64,000 nt of DNA from Ruminococcaceae bacterium UBA3753 (GTDB taxonomy: Bacteria > Bacillota > Clostridia > Oscillospirales > Acutalibacteraceae): positions 1 to 64,000 of the forward strand of contig DFGJ01000021.1 in NCBI GenBank assembly GCA_002372375.1. Direction: 5' to 3'. The notes below the pieces were generated by a model. It saw nothing but the letters and a program-made list of their open reading frames with translations, was not told where the DNA came from and did not search any database. Below, piece by piece: positions 17,585 through 27,218 of the stretch (positions are counted from its first letter, which is position 1; each line of letters begins with the position of its first letter). The translations under genes were made by a program, and so were the position numbers.

Positions 17585-18718
17585 ATGGCCAAAGGACCTT
17601 TTCCATCTCTGGGGATTTATATACATGTACCATTTTGCATAAAAAAATGCCCGTATTGTTCATTCTATTCAGAAATTTTCGATAAAGAACTGGCAGTAAT
17701 TTATACTAAAGCATTATCAAGATCTATAAAAACATGGGGAGACAGGTTAGCAAAACAGTATTACGTAGACACAATATACCTGGGCGGCGGAACACCTTTA
17801 CTTTTGGGTGAAAGTAATATATATAAAATTTTTAATACTATTGGCAATAATTTTCGTCTAAATATTCAAGAAATAACTATAGAGAGTAATCCTGGTAGTT
17901 CAGATGAAGTAAGTTTTTGTGAATTAAAAAAAATGGGTATTAACAGAGTATCTATTGGTATGCAGTCTACTAATAATTTTGAGCTAAAAAGTTTAGGGAG
18001 ACTGCACAGTCATAAACAAACAGTAAATGTAATAGATAAAGTTAGAAAAGCTGGAATTGACAATATTTCTTTAGATGTAATGCTTAATATTCCTTATCAG
18101 ACCAAAGAAAGTTTAGCAAATACTTTGAAATTTTGCAGAACGTCAGGTGCGAAACATGTATCGGCATATATGCTAAAAATAGAGGAAGGCACTCAGTTTT
18201 TTAAACTTCAGAATGAGTTAAATTTGTGCTCAGAGGAAGAGCAATGTAAAAATTATATAAATACTGTTCTTTTGCTAGAAGATTTAGGGTTTAAACAGTA
18301 TGAAATTTCTAATTTTTCTAAAATTGGATTTTATAGCAAACATAATTTAAAGTACTGGAATATAGAAGACTATTTAGGTTTAGGGCCTAGTGCACACTCT
18401 TTAATTGGTTACAAGAGATTTTATTACAAAGATTCACTAAAAAACTTTGTCTACAAAGATTCACCGATAGTTGAGTGCCAAAAAATGATTCCAGAAGAAG
18501 AGTATACTATGTTACAACTGAGATTGAACGAAGGTCTAGTTAATGAGAAATATCTAAAGAAATTTGGAAAGAGTATTCCCAAAAAATATTTTAAAAATGC
18601 CATACTTTTTGAAAAGCTTGAACTCGCAAAAGTTATCAGTGATAACCGCATAAGTCTTACGACTAAAGGTTTTTTACTTTCTAATAGAATCATTTCTGAT
18701 ATTTTATTTAACACATAA
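17585..18718 (+). CDS. hemW: Radical SAM HemW-family protein
   Basis: A HemW/HemN-like radical SAM protein, formerly annotated as oxygen-independent coproporphyrinogen oxidase; HemW proteins bind heme and are thought to deliver it. The SAM/4Fe-4S motif is IHVPFCIKKCPYCSFYS (CxxxCxxC plus the following Phe), then YLGGGTPLLL, IESNPGS, RVSIGMQSTN, LDVMLNIPYQT and NLKYWNIEDYLGLGPSAHS. The length of 377 fits HemW, and the extra N-terminal region of true HemN is missing. The ATG follows GAGGTAAAAGCAGT. Single gene with no heme-biosynthesis neighbours. Confidence 0.9.
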   Translation: MAKGPFPSLGIYIHVPFCIKKCPYCSFYSEIFDKELAVIYTKALSRSIKTWGDRLAKQYYVDTIYLGGGTPLLLGESNIYKIFNTIGNNFRLNIQEITIESNPGSSDEVSFCELKKMGINRVSIGMQSTNNFELKSLGRLHSHKQTVNVIDKVRKAGIDNISLDVMLNIPYQTKESLANTLKFCRTSGAKHVSAYMLKIEEGTQFFKLQNELNLCSEEEQCKNYINTVLLLEDLGFKQYEISNFSKIGFYSKHNLKYWNIEDYLGLGPSAHSLIGYKRFYYKDSLKNFVYKDSPIVECQKMIPEEEYTMLQLRLNEGLVNEKYLKKFGKSIPKKYFKNAILFEKLELAKVISDNRISLTTKGFLLSNRIISDILFNT

Positions 18719-18845
18719 TAAAAATAAAGTTTATAACAAATATTTTTATAAAAACTGAAATTTTCTTCTGACATAAACTAAGGTCTTTAAGCAGGTTAAA
18801 ATTTATATTTTTTTACAAAATAGTTGTATTTATGCCTATTTAATG

Positions 18846-18874
18846 TTGAATTATAATTATTTTTATGTTAAAAT
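18846..18874 (+). promoter_or_regulatory. Promoter of the 18912 gene
   Basis: TTGAAT (18846-18851), 17 bases, TAAAAT (18869-18874), with TG before the -10 box. It overlaps the upstream ATG at 18843, which therefore cannot be the start, and points to the ATG at 18912. Confidence 0.6.
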
Positions 18875-18911
18875 AGGGAGAATCCTAATTATTTTTGTTA
18901 TAGGTGATTTT

Positions 18912-19367
18912 ATGCTTAGTAAATTTTTTCGATCAACAGGTATAATTTCGTTGATTGCAACAATTGGTACGATAACTAATCACGCAGTGTGTTCAGCTGG
19001 AAAGGTTGCATGCAATGACGGCAGAAATAGTACGCGTGAAGGTAACTTTAACTTTGACAAATCTATTAAATCGAAAAACCCAGAAAAGTGTAGGGTTATT
19101 GTAGTGCGAGAAAATGAACAAAAAAACCCCAGTGTTGCAGAAGCAGTAGGTGCAGTTGTGGGAGCGGCAGGCGGTTTTTGTGTTGGCACGCTTTTAGCCG
19201 CACCAGTAACTTTTGCAGGGCTTGTAGCCTCTGCTGCTGTCGGTAGTGCACTCGCTGCTACTGCCAGTATGTTAACAGGTGTGCTAATTTGTCTTGCAAG
19301 TGCTGCTGCTGGTGAAGTAGTTGGTGGGTTTGCTGGAAAGGCTGTTAACAGTTTGCTTTTTTCTTAA
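18912..19367 (+). CDS. Secreted/membrane orphan protein with glycine-alanine-rich tail, copy 1
   Basis: 151 residues from the ATG at 18912, preceded by AGGTG. A signal peptide (MLSKFFRSTGIISLIATIGT, then a region ending VCSA) is followed by about 45 polar residues with VIVVRENEQK. The rest is an 85-residue Gly/Ala/Val-rich hydrophobic region of two or three membrane-length segments (AEAVGAVVGAAGGFCVGTLL, GLVASAAVGSALAATASML, CLASAAAGEVVGGFAGKAV), like glycine-zipper membrane or bacteriocin-like sequences. A frameshifted paralog follows directly. Family unknown; export and membrane insertion are inferred. Confidence 0.75.
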   Translation: MLSKFFRSTGIISLIATIGTITNHAVCSAGKVACNDGRNSTREGNFNFDKSIKSKNPEKCRVIVVRENEQKNPSVAEAVGAVVGAAGGFCVGTLLAAPVTFAGLVASAAVGSALAATASMLTGVLICLASAAAGEVVGGFAGKAVNSLLFS

Positions 19368-19501
19368 GGCATAAACTAAAGCGTAAATAAGGTGAAAATT
19401 TTGCTATGAAAACAATTAAATTTTACGTTTATTTGCTGGTGATTTGCAATTTCTTTTGAGTTAAAATAAAGAAAGTTTTAGTTTTTATTTGAGGTGGTTT
19501 T

Positions 19502-19959
19502 ATGTTTAGTAAGTTTTTGGGTTTGTTAAGTTGGATTTCATTGGTTGCGGCAATTGGCACAGTGACTACTCCTCCAATGTGTTCAGCTGAAAGGGTCGTT
19601 TATATCGACGGGAGAGATAATTCACGTATGAGTAACTCTTATTTGAACGAATCTGGTAGATTAGGTAAGTCGAGAGAGAATTATGTTATTGTAGTTCAAG
19701 AGAATAGGCAAAAAGAGTCTAGCCTTTTAGAAAAGGTAGGTAAACTTTTAGGTGGCTTGGTGGGGCGGTAGTGGGTGTGCATCTTGGCGGCGTGTTAGGT
19801 TGGGTAGGGGGAATAGTTGCTGTTCTTGGCGGCAATATAGGTCCCGCTCCACTGGCGTGCTTGCTAATGTGGTGTGGGACTTGCCTTGCAAGCATTTTTG
19901 TTGGAGGAAAAATTGGTGGGTTTATAGGAAAAACCGTTAGTGGCGTATTTAGTTCTTAG
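19502..19959 (+). pseudogene. Frameshifted tandem paralog of the 18912 gene
   Basis: The start is clear (GAGGTGG before the ATG). The first 89 codons parallel copy 1: signal peptide with MFSKFLGLLSWISLVAAIGT ending MCSA, then VVYIDGRDNS and VIVVQENRQKESSLLEKVG. The frame then hits TAG at 19769-19771, but the next frame continues the paralogy (VGVHLGGVLGWVGGIVAVLG through FVGGKIGGFIGKTVSGVFSS) to 19959, where the sequence ends in the same KxVxxxxxS pattern as copy 1. One extra G in GTGGGGCGG (about 19761) would restore one frame. This is a recent one-base loss, a sequencing error or a phase-variable G-run. Confidence 0.75.
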
Positions 19960-20551
19960 ATTCTTGTATAGACTTTTATTTTAGAAAGACGATTGCGTTG
20001 GAATTAAAGTTGTATAAATTAGGATTGACGACATGCTACAAGTGAATATACAGTTGGTTGAGACATATACAGTAATATATAATTGCTGGTTAAGTAGAGA
20101 GATTGCTGACTCCTATATGGGTTTTGTAGCGTTGAGTAAATGTGGTGAAGAGATGCTTTAATTCGTTTATACAGGGGCGTTATATTGATCTTAGTGGCGG
20201 CGCAAAAAGTGAGGATACTGCTTTTTTAGTTAATGTCTAACTGAGGTTTTTTAAGCCAGGTTCTTATGGCGCTTTACGTATTGTGTTTTTGCAATTGTTT
20301 AATGAGCAGTGGATATCATTTATGTTTTTTAAGAAATATGATATAATTGCTGGTTGTTTGGCACCAGTTCGCAAATTCAACAGTCTTACAGCTGGTTGCT
20401 GTTCAGTGGGGTTTGGTAAATGCGATCAGCGTTCGCGCTTGCCACTTGCTGTGACCAATAAAAAAGAAAACAAACGACACGCATTTTCGCTTTTTATTTA
20501 AGGTAGTACAAAGTAGCAGAGGTTTATGTGTGCGCAGAGTTTTTCCATTTT
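19960..20551. other. Gene-free span with possible gene debris
   Basis: The word ATATAATTGCTGGTT occurs at about 20075 and again at about 20339. A short stretch near 20170-20240 translates as YIDLSGGAKSEDTAFLVNV before a stop and looks coding-like, but it has no start or ribosome site. The 20283-20501 ORF has no support. Probably decayed sequence. Confidence 0.35.
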
Positions 20552-21061
20552 TCATTTTATCAGCGTTTTAACTATCTCACCAACATAAATTTTATGAATT
20601 CCGTCGGAAGTATAAAAACTATTTATAATTTCAGGATCTAGTATTTTTTCTTTTCTTATGTCATCTGTGTATATTTTTCTGCAAATAAAAATTAAATTTG
20701 CTTCCTCAAAGTAAGGCGCCTCTTCCTCAAAAATCGGTGTAAGATTCGTCTCTTTAACTTTGTCGACCTCTTTTCCAGAGTGTGTTCCACAATACGTTAG
20801 GACCTTTTTATATTTTTCTGGATAAAACGACAGCGAGTAATAGTCATTTTTCTCCAAAAATTTAAAAGTGTGTCGTTCCTTTCGTACAAAGCAAACCGTG
20901 ATATTTTTTTGCCACAGGTGACCCAAACATCCCCAGCTTGCTGTCATTGTGTTAAGGCTGTCCTTTGTCCCGGCTGTAATAAGCATCCACCTGTTAGATA
21001 TAAGATCGAATACATTTTTGGTGTTCAGTTCTAGCGGCTCAATTGTTTTAAAGCTTTCCAT
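20552..21061 (-). CDS. Flavin reductase family protein
   Basis: 169 residues of the FMN-binding split-barrel (flavin reductase-like) family: NRWMLITAGTKDSLNTMTAS (the loop around FMN phosphate), WGCLGHLWQKNITVCFVRKE, RHTFKFLEKNDYYSLSFY and THSGKEVDKVKETNLTP, all in family order. Members bind FMN and either reduce flavins with NAD(P)H or act as small FMN proteins. The ATG has GGAG eight bases upstream. Single gene, so the physiological partner is unknown. Confidence 0.88.
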   Translation of the reverse strand: MESFKTIEPLELNTKNVFDLISNRWMLITAGTKDSLNTMTASWGCLGHLWQKNITVCFVRKERHTFKFLEKNDYYSLSFYPEKYKKVLTYCGTHSGKEVDKVKETNLTPIFEEEAPYFEEANLIFICRKIYTDDIRKEKILDPEIINSFYTSDGIHKIYVGEIVKTLIK

Positions 21062-21937
21062 AAAAATTCTCCAATTAAGATATTAATTTACCGTACTGTA
21101 TACTACGCATATTTTTTAATTATAACCTAAAAATTATATATTAACAATTACAATTTTTAAAATATCTTATTTAGACATTTTTTCAAACGTAGTATTATCA
21201 ACAGTTGCTAGGTGTAAAAAATATACAGAAATTACCCTTTTGCAAAGAATAACTTTTTTGCAGCGAATGTTAATAGTGTGCTTGCGTGCAATCATAATTT
21301 AGGTCATAATATAGCATATAGTATATGTTGACTACAGAGAAAAATTTTTAAGCATCAGGGAAATAGGCAGGGCATGGAAGCAGGCGTTTGAAAATACTGA
21401 AAGATATCATGAAGATACGGCTTTGTAAAAACTTAAAAATATGTATAAGTTTATATAAATTGATAAAAATTATATACATAGAGAGTGTTCGCAAAATGCT
21501 ATAGTTAAAGAATTTTTATTTAGTAACAAAATATTAGTTAAATTTCTTTAAGCTTTTTGCTGTTTTTTAGCAATTTTATGTGATAGTTCATAAAAAGATT
21601 GTAGGCAATTGTGTTGCTGTCATTAAGATTATATTTTTAATTTCTACAAATTCGAAGCTCGGATTGGTGACTTTGAGACTGCTTATATGTTGTTGTGCCC
21701 TAAAAATGGTTACATGTCATTGTAAAAGATGAAAAAGTTTTATTTTTTGAATAAATTATTTGGACTAAAGAAGGCTGTATTCGACGTTTTTATTGTTTCT
21801 ATATTTTGAAGAATGGTAATAGTCGTAGTAAGAATGTATTTTTTATGAATATTTCTTTTTTTATTGTGTTAGGGTAATTTTTTAGATTTTTGTGGGTCAA
21901 ATGAGTTTTTATTTAAGCAAGTAAAAATATTACTTTA
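21062..21937. other. Gene-free AT-rich span before rplI
   Basis: Nearly 900 bases with no supported ORF or RNA. rplI is usually preceded by gdpP (yybT) or by rpsF-ssb-rpsR; I see no remnant of either. Composition shifts from mixed to T/G-rich toward rplI. Confidence 0.45.
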
Positions 21938-21946
21938 TGTTATAAT
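21938..21946 (+). promoter_or_regulatory. Extended -10 promoter of rplI
   Basis: TGTTATAAT is a full extended -10 element. Transcription would begin near 21953, only seven bases before the ATG at 21960, leaving no room for a ribosome site there. The downstream TTG at 21993 does have AGGAG, so the promoter helps decide the start. Confidence 0.6.
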
Positions 21947-21992
21947 TACGAAGTAGCACATGGCTAATAAAACTGTCTTAGGAGTAAAGATT

Positions 21993-22439
21993 TTGAAGGT
22001 AATACTTACTAAAGATTTAAAAGGGAGCGGAAAATCGGGCGACTTAGTCAATGTTAAGGACGGATACGCGAAAAATTTTTTGTTCCCTAAGGGTTTTGCA
22101 AAGCCGGCGGATAAATCGGGGTTAAGTGAGCTTAAATCTAAGAACGAGGCTATTCTTTTCAGATCCAAAAAATATGAGGAAGAGGCGAAGGAGATTGCCA
22201 AAAAACTAGATGGTCAAGTTGTCGCAATAGAAGCAAAGGTGGGTGAAAACGGTAAAATTTTTGGTAGTGTTACCAACAAAGAAATAGCGGCAAGAATTAA
22301 GGAAGATTTTGGTATATCTTTAGATAAGAGAAAAATAGATTTGGGTGAAGAGATAAAGGCTTTTGGTACTTACGTCTGCGAGTTGAAATTTTTAAAAGGT
22401 ATTAAAGCTAAGATTAGGGTCCAAGTTTTGGAGGGATGA
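21993..22439 (+). CDS. rplI: 50S ribosomal protein L9
   Basis: L9 binds 23S rRNA at the base of the L1 stalk. The N-terminal domain is diagnostic: KVILTKDLKGSGKSGDLVNV, then KDGYAKNFLFPKGFA, followed by the long connecting helix and the C-terminal domain (KIFGSVTNKEIA, DLGEEIKAFGTY). Starting at TTG 21993 gives LKVILTKDL, the normal L9 N-terminus, with AGGAG eight bases upstream. The in-frame ATG at 21960 would add 11 residues absent from the family. The usual neighbour dnaB lies 1.2 kb downstream in the same direction. Confidence 0.96.
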   Translation: MKVILTKDLKGSGKSGDLVNVKDGYAKNFLFPKGFAKPADKSGLSELKSKNEAILFRSKKYEEEAKEIAKKLDGQVVAIEAKVGENGKIFGSVTNKEIAARIKEDFGISLDKRKIDLGEEIKAFGTYVCELKFLKGIKAKIRVQVLEG

Positions 22440-22489
22440 TTTTTGATTATCGGATTTCAGAAAAAAGTTTGCGTGTAAAATTATAAGAC

Positions 22490-22960
22490 AGGGTGTATAT
22501 TGCGCCCTGAGTAGCTGTTTGTTTGTACATACGTTAGTAATGGGCTTGATTTTTTTGGTGGTGTTTCAGCGTAATATGATTGACGCTTGCGTTATTGGCT
22601 GTGGGCCTGTGATAAAAGATTTATTAGGGTAGGTGTTGGTAAGAAAAATTACAGACTGAGTAGATGTTAGTTTGTACATACGCTGGTAATGGGCTTGATT
22701 TTTTGGTGGTGTTTCAGCGTAATATGGTTGACGCTTGCGTTATTGGCTGTGGGCCTGTGATAAAAGATTTATTAGAGTAGGTGTTGGTAAGAAAAATTAC
22801 AGACTGAGTAGATGTTAGTTTGTACATACGCTGGTAATGGGCTTGATTTTTTGGTGGTGCTTCTGTGTAATGTGATTGGCGTTTGCGTTATTGGCTGTGG
22901 GTCTGTGATGAAAAATTTGTTAGAATAGGTGATGGTAAGAGAAATCATAGATGCTGATGG
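22490..22960. repeat. Three-copy tandem repeat, period 148-149 bp
   Basis: GTTTGTACATACG occurs at about 22521, 22670 and 22818, each followed by GGTAATGGGCTTGATTTTTT or TAGTAATGGGCTTGA, then GCGTTATTGGCTGTGGGCC and TGATAAAAGATTTATTAG. Copies one and two are nearly identical; copy three is more diverged. No frame is open through the units. The + strand is G/T-rich, matching the direction of rplI and dnaB. The sequence is unrelated to the 3840-4810 array although the period is almost the same. Confidence 0.9.
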
Positions 22961-23611
22961 CGTAAGTGGTAGCTTCGGGTGTTAAACTAATTTTTGAGTG
23001 CACTTTTTTCTATCAACGTCGAGTTAGTTTTTTTGTTACATTCGAATTGATATTAATCCTTTAGAGTAAGTACTTTTTTGATTCTGTAATTTGAAATGTT
23101 GTTATTTCTTAGATTTTTGACAAAATATACTTATATAGATCGAGTTTTCTGCTTTTTGATTTTTAGTGAGTAATGTGAAAAAACAGAGGTATTTTTTGAA
23201 ATATATTTAGGTGCGTTTTTTGTATACTTTTGATTAGAGCATGAGGTTACAAATAAACTAAACTTTTTGTGTGGCGAAACTGTAAATTAGGTTATTTCGT
23301 TGAATCTTAAATTGCAAAAATCAAATACGAGAAGTAGCTTGTGTAAGCAGGGCGGTGGCAAACTTGGATTGCCCCGCTGACGGCGTAACTATTTATAGCG
23401 GTGTTTAAAATTTTTTGGGTAAGGTAAGGCATTTTGAGTAAACTATAAGTCTATTATAAAAAAAGAGGTTTTGTCTGTTTTTAAAAAATAAGCAGAAAAA
23501 ACTTTAAAAGTGTGCTCAAAGAGTATTTTAGTAAAAATAACACTAAATTTTGAAATTATCTATTCTTTTTTTTTCTTCTATAGTTTTAGTTTATATGCTT
23601 TAATCTTAGAT
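22961..23611. other. Gene-free span before dnaB
   Basis: About 650 bases with stops in all frames. A less AT-rich patch at 23340-23400 contains GGGCGG and GCGGTG words but no tRNA-like or terminator structure I can confirm. The frame of dnaB stays open upstream to 23510, but those 34 residues are Phe-rich and unlike DnaB. Confidence 0.45.
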
Positions 23612-25012
23612 ATGCAACGAACATTAGAATTAAAAAAATCTAAACTTGAAGATATGCTAAGCTTCGAAGACAGCGAAGGTATAATTGCGTTCAGTATAGA
23701 AGCTGAGCAGGCGGTGCTGGGTTCCATACTCTTAGACTACGAAAAGTGCATGAGTTCAGTTATGGAGATAGTACCCAGGTCTGATTATTTTTACTTAGAA
23801 AATCATAGACAAATATACTCTGCAATGATGGAAATGTATTCCGTCGGTGCCCCCATAGACTTCATAACAGTTTTTGAGAGACTAAAACGATTAGACGTTT
23901 TCGAAGACCTTAACGCTTGCAAAAAATACCTAATGCAGATGGTGCAGATAGTGCCTTCTGTATCTGGTGTCGAAAAATATGCCGAAATAATAGTAGACAA
24001 GTACTATACGCGAGAATTAATATCTGCAGCCAAGGAAATAATTTCAGAATCTTCGTCCGGATTAAATGAGCCCTCTTTACTTCTGGACCTTGCAGAACAA
24101 AAAATTTTTGACATCCGCCAAGGCAAAGATGTAAAAGGTTTGGTAAAAATAAATGAGTCCATACTTGAAACGTTTGATCGACTAGATAAGTTAAATTCTG
24201 ATGATCGTGATCTTTACAAAAGTATATCGACGGGAATAGAGGATCTTGACAGAACTATAACAGGTCTTAGTCGCTCTGATTTAGTACTTTTAGCTGCAAG
24301 ACCCGGTATGGGCAAAACTAGTTTTGCTTTAAACGTTGCAAAAAATGTTTCTTTGAAAAGTAAGAAAAAAGTCGCATTTTTCTCTTTAGAAATGACGCGG
24401 GAGCAGCTTACCTCTAGGCTTCTTTCCTCGCAAGCTAGTATCCCTGGTACAAAATTAAAAACCGGTATGCTTGAAGAGGAAGAGTGGACCAGACTTATTG
24501 AAGCAGGCGAACAGCTTTCAAAAGCAGATCTTTATTTAGATGATACTCCTGGAATAACTGTGCCCCAAATGAAAGCAAAACTCCGCAGACTAAGGAAAGT
24601 AGACCTTGTAATAATAGATTATTTACAACTTATGTCTGGTGCTAAAAGATCAGAAAATAGAGTGCAAGAAATTTCTGGAATAACTAGAAGTCTGAAGTGT
24701 ATGGCTAAAGAGTTAGATGTTCCCGTGCTAGTGCTTTCACAACTTTCTCGGGCAAGTGAACAAAGAACAGAACACAGACCCTTACTATCTGACTTGCGAG
24801 ACTCAGGATCCATAGAGCAAGATGCGGACATTGTACTTTTTCTGTACAGAGAAGACTATTATAGTTCCACAAAGGAAGTAATAGACGAAGATGTAAACAA
24901 AAACGCTGGGGAGTGTATAGTTGCAAAAAACAGGCACGGAGAAACTCGCACGGTCCCACTTTATTGGGAAGGCGAATATATGCGTTTTACAGGCACGGCC
25001 ACAGAATACTAA
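23612..25012 (+). CDS. dnaB: Replicative DNA helicase
   Basis: DnaB unwinds DNA ahead of the polymerase as a hexamer. The N-terminal domain starts with FSIEAEQAVLGSILLD and contains FYLENHRQIYSAMMEM. The RecA-like domain has Walker A ARPGMGKTSFALNVA (near residue 230), FFSLEMTREQLTSRLL, Walker B LVIIDYLQLMSG, the arginine-bearing VLSQLSRASEQR and LSDLRDSGSIEQDADIVLFL. The ATG at 23612 gives 466 residues, normal for the family; the longer frame to 23510 adds a Phe-rich leader with no ribosome site. No intein is present. It follows rplI in the conserved Firmicute order but with a repeat-filled gap. Confidence 0.97.
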   Translation: MQRTLELKKSKLEDMLSFEDSEGIIAFSIEAEQAVLGSILLDYEKCMSSVMEIVPRSDYFYLENHRQIYSAMMEMYSVGAPIDFITVFERLKRLDVFEDLNACKKYLMQMVQIVPSVSGVEKYAEIIVDKYYTRELISAAKEIISESSSGLNEPSLLLDLAEQKIFDIRQGKDVKGLVKINESILETFDRLDKLNSDDRDLYKSISTGIEDLDRTITGLSRSDLVLLAARPGMGKTSFALNVAKNVSLKSKKKVAFFSLEMTREQLTSRLLSSQASIPGTKLKTGMLEEEEWTRLIEAGEQLSKADLYLDDTPGITVPQMKAKLRRLRKVDLVIIDYLQLMSGAKRSENRVQEISGITRSLKCMAKELDVPVLVLSQLSRASEQRTEHRPLLSDLRDSGSIEQDADIVLFLYREDYYSSTKEVIDEDVNKNAGECIVAKNRHGETRTVPLYWEGEYMRFTGTATEY

Positions 25013-25390
25013 AAACGATTAAAATTTTTTAATGTGCTTGTTAAACGATATATGATGAAATATATTTGTGCAAAGAGACTAATTAAGATATTTGTTTAAA
25101 ATGTATTTATTAAGTAAAGAGTAAAGAGTTAGCATACCTAAATGCATGGCGACAAAAGAGCGTAGATATTACCAAATAATGTTATTGTTTTGGCGCAAGT
25201 TGTGTAGGTTTGCCCAGAGTAGTAAAAACAAAGACAGTCAAAAATTAGATTATACTTAACCCTACCTCTTAAACTTTAACTAGACACCGCCTATCTCTTC
25301 TTCACATCCGAATCTGCCAAAGTTATTTTAGCACAACAAAAGTAGCCCCAAATTTTCAAAATTTCAAAACAGCGCGGCGTGTAAGGTGGA
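25013..25390. other. Gene-free span between convergent dnaB and smpB
   Basis: AT-rich. A weak palindrome ATTAAAATTTTTTAAT just after dnaB could help termination. Near 25340 the + strand becomes A/C-rich, matching the minus-strand smpB gene. Nothing else is recognised. Confidence 0.4.
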
Positions 25391-25861
25391 TTATCTGTTA
25401 AACTCTTTTATGTTCCTGGCAATTCTCCGGTTGGTGTCTTTTTCAGCTATTGCTCTTCTCTTATCAAAAAGTTTTTTACCCTTGCACATGCCGATTTGTA
25501 CTTTGACCAATGAGCCTTTAAAATACAAAGATACTGGAACTACTGTGTATCCTTCTTTTTTAATTGATCCATAAATTCTTAATATCTGGCTCTTATGCAT
25601 AAGAAGCTTTCTAACTCTGGTAGGATCTTTGTTGAAAATGTTACCCTTTTCGTACGGAGACACATGCATCCTGTGTATCATTAGTTCCATAGTTTTTTCG
25701 TTTACAGAACACCAGGAATCCTTCAAATTTACCCTACCTTGCCTTAAAGACTTAACCTCCGTACCGAAAAGTTCTATACCTGCCTCCAACTTTTCAAGAA
25801 TACTGTAATCATGAAAAACTTTTTTATTTTGAGCTATAGTCTTGAATGCTGTATCTTTCAT
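25391..25861 (-). CDS. smpB: SsrA-binding protein
   Basis: SmpB binds tmRNA and delivers it to stalled ribosomes for trans-translation. Diagnostic segments are AFKTIAQNKKVFHDYSILEK, EAGIELFGTEVKSLRQGRVN, DSWCSVN, HVSPYEKGNIFN, RVRKLLMHKSQI and the basic C-terminal GKKLFDKRRAIAEKDTNR. Taking the ATG at 25861 gives 156 residues, typical for the family; the frame continues to 25948 with a hydrophobic extension not seen in SmpB. GGGAG lies about 15 bases before this ATG, a loose fit. The tmRNA gene ssrA is often close to smpB but I did not find it in the flanks. Confidence 0.94.
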   Translation of the reverse strand: MKDTAFKTIAQNKKVFHDYSILEKLEAGIELFGTEVKSLRQGRVNLKDSWCSVNEKTMELMIHRMHVSPYEKGNIFNKDPTRVRKLLMHKSQILRIYGSIKKEGYTVVPVSLYFKGSLVKVQIGMCKGKKLFDKRRAIAEKDTNRRIARNIKEFNR

Positions 25862-26813
25862 GCGATATCTAGGTGGCTCCCTAATGATTGTTATGAAGAA
25901 ATAAACTAACATACAGATTTTAATGCTGTATATCGACTGTAGCAACATAAAAAATATTGCTATACATTATAACATATTAGTATTAAATTTAATAACAACG
26001 TCGTTCAAATTTTTTGTTTATTTCCAAAATTAAAACATTTATTTTAAACTGCTAGGACTTGTAAAAAATGAAACACATACAAAAACCTCATTTTAAAAAT
26101 AAAAAAGTTTTCTAAGTAATTTTGATTATAAAATCTAGATAAAATAAAACAGTATCAATCTCCATCAATGAATATAGTAAAAATTCATCTATAAAAATAT
26201 AGGCATTATGAGAGCACGGATTCTGAAAGGCACTGACAAGGTATAAGTCATAAATTAATCCTGTGGGTCAACTAAAATAAGTTTTGTTATTTGTTTATTA
26301 AAATAAAAAATAGTTTAATAAATAAAAACAACCGTAGTTTTTCGAAAAAATATACAATTTAGACATTACGAGCGAATAATCTGACATATTAAAATTAAAA
26401 TTTTAAGCTACAAGAGATTTATAAAAAAAGCACTTCTTGCATGTGACTCAAATTTTATGTAGTAAACTGAAAAAGTCCGATAAAAAATAGCCAAGTGTGT
26501 GCAGTAATTGGTAAAAAATCAAAAGTTTAGTTGATTTTGGAGTTGGAAGTAAAAAAACGACAAATTTTGAAAATAATTTACTAGTGGATTGTGCTATAAA
26601 ACAGATATATTGCGTGTGTGAAAACAGTCCATAAAGATGAGCAAATTCTATTTACATTAGAAATACTGGCGCTCTTGGTGTGTGGGTATGCAATTCGTTT
26701 TGTATAAAAAATGAATATTAGTCAAAAAAAATATAGTTGCAATTATCAGCTTGATTTTATTTATTAAATGCTTCCTAACTTACTGTGTTCGACCTTATCA
26801 TCGAATTTTTATC
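25862..26813. other. Gene-free AT-rich span
   Basis: Almost 1 kb with no supported ORF. I searched for tmRNA ends (a GGGG-type 5' end and a TTCGA T-loop with CCA) and saw none. No repeats recognised. Confidence 0.45.
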
Positions 26814-26843
26814 TTGCACATCTTGTAACTTTTGTAATATAAT
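26814..26843 (+). promoter_or_regulatory. Promoter of tRNA-Leu
   Basis: TTGCAC (26814-26819), 18 bases, TATAAT (26838-26843). The predicted transcript starts about 15 bases before the mature tRNA end, as expected for a monocistronic tRNA. Confidence 0.65.
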
Positions 26844-26865
26844 CGTAACACGGTTTATTTGGAGT

Positions 26866-26952
26866 GCGGATATGGCGAAATTGGTATACGCGCAAGGTTT
26901 AGGTCCTTGTTGAATTAATTCATTGCAGGTTCAAGTCCTGTTATCCGCACCA
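26866..26952 (+). tRNA. tRNA-Leu (anticodon UAG)
   Basis: Acceptor GCGGATA/TATCCGC, anticodon stem CAAGG/CCTTG with loop TTTAGGT (anticodon TAG), a class II variable arm (TTGAATTAATTCA), T-loop GGTTCAAGTCC and encoded CCA. The 87-base length and long variable arm identify leucine. This tRNA reads CUN codons. Confidence 0.96.
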
Positions 26953-27218
26953 TGGTGTGGTCTTTTCTGTGTGGCTTTATCACTTTGGATAGAGTTCCGT
27001 GTGCCTTTAGGTCGTTGTTGCACCGCTTTGTATTTTGTTTACTCGTTTATGTCACGGTTATTTGTACGTGTGTTGCTGTTGTTTAAGTAGCTGTGTGGTG
27101 GGTTACGTGCTTTTCCATGATGGGTGTTTAGCTGTTTTTAGATATGAGTTTGCGGTTGTGTTTGGTGCGGAAGTGACTTTTGTAGCGCCGAGGCTCTTGA
27201 TGCTTTGAGGTAGTGGGT

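Noticed and set aside
20283..20501. 72-residue ORF
   Set aside because: No ribosome site, no signal or domain; it lies in apparently decayed sequence.
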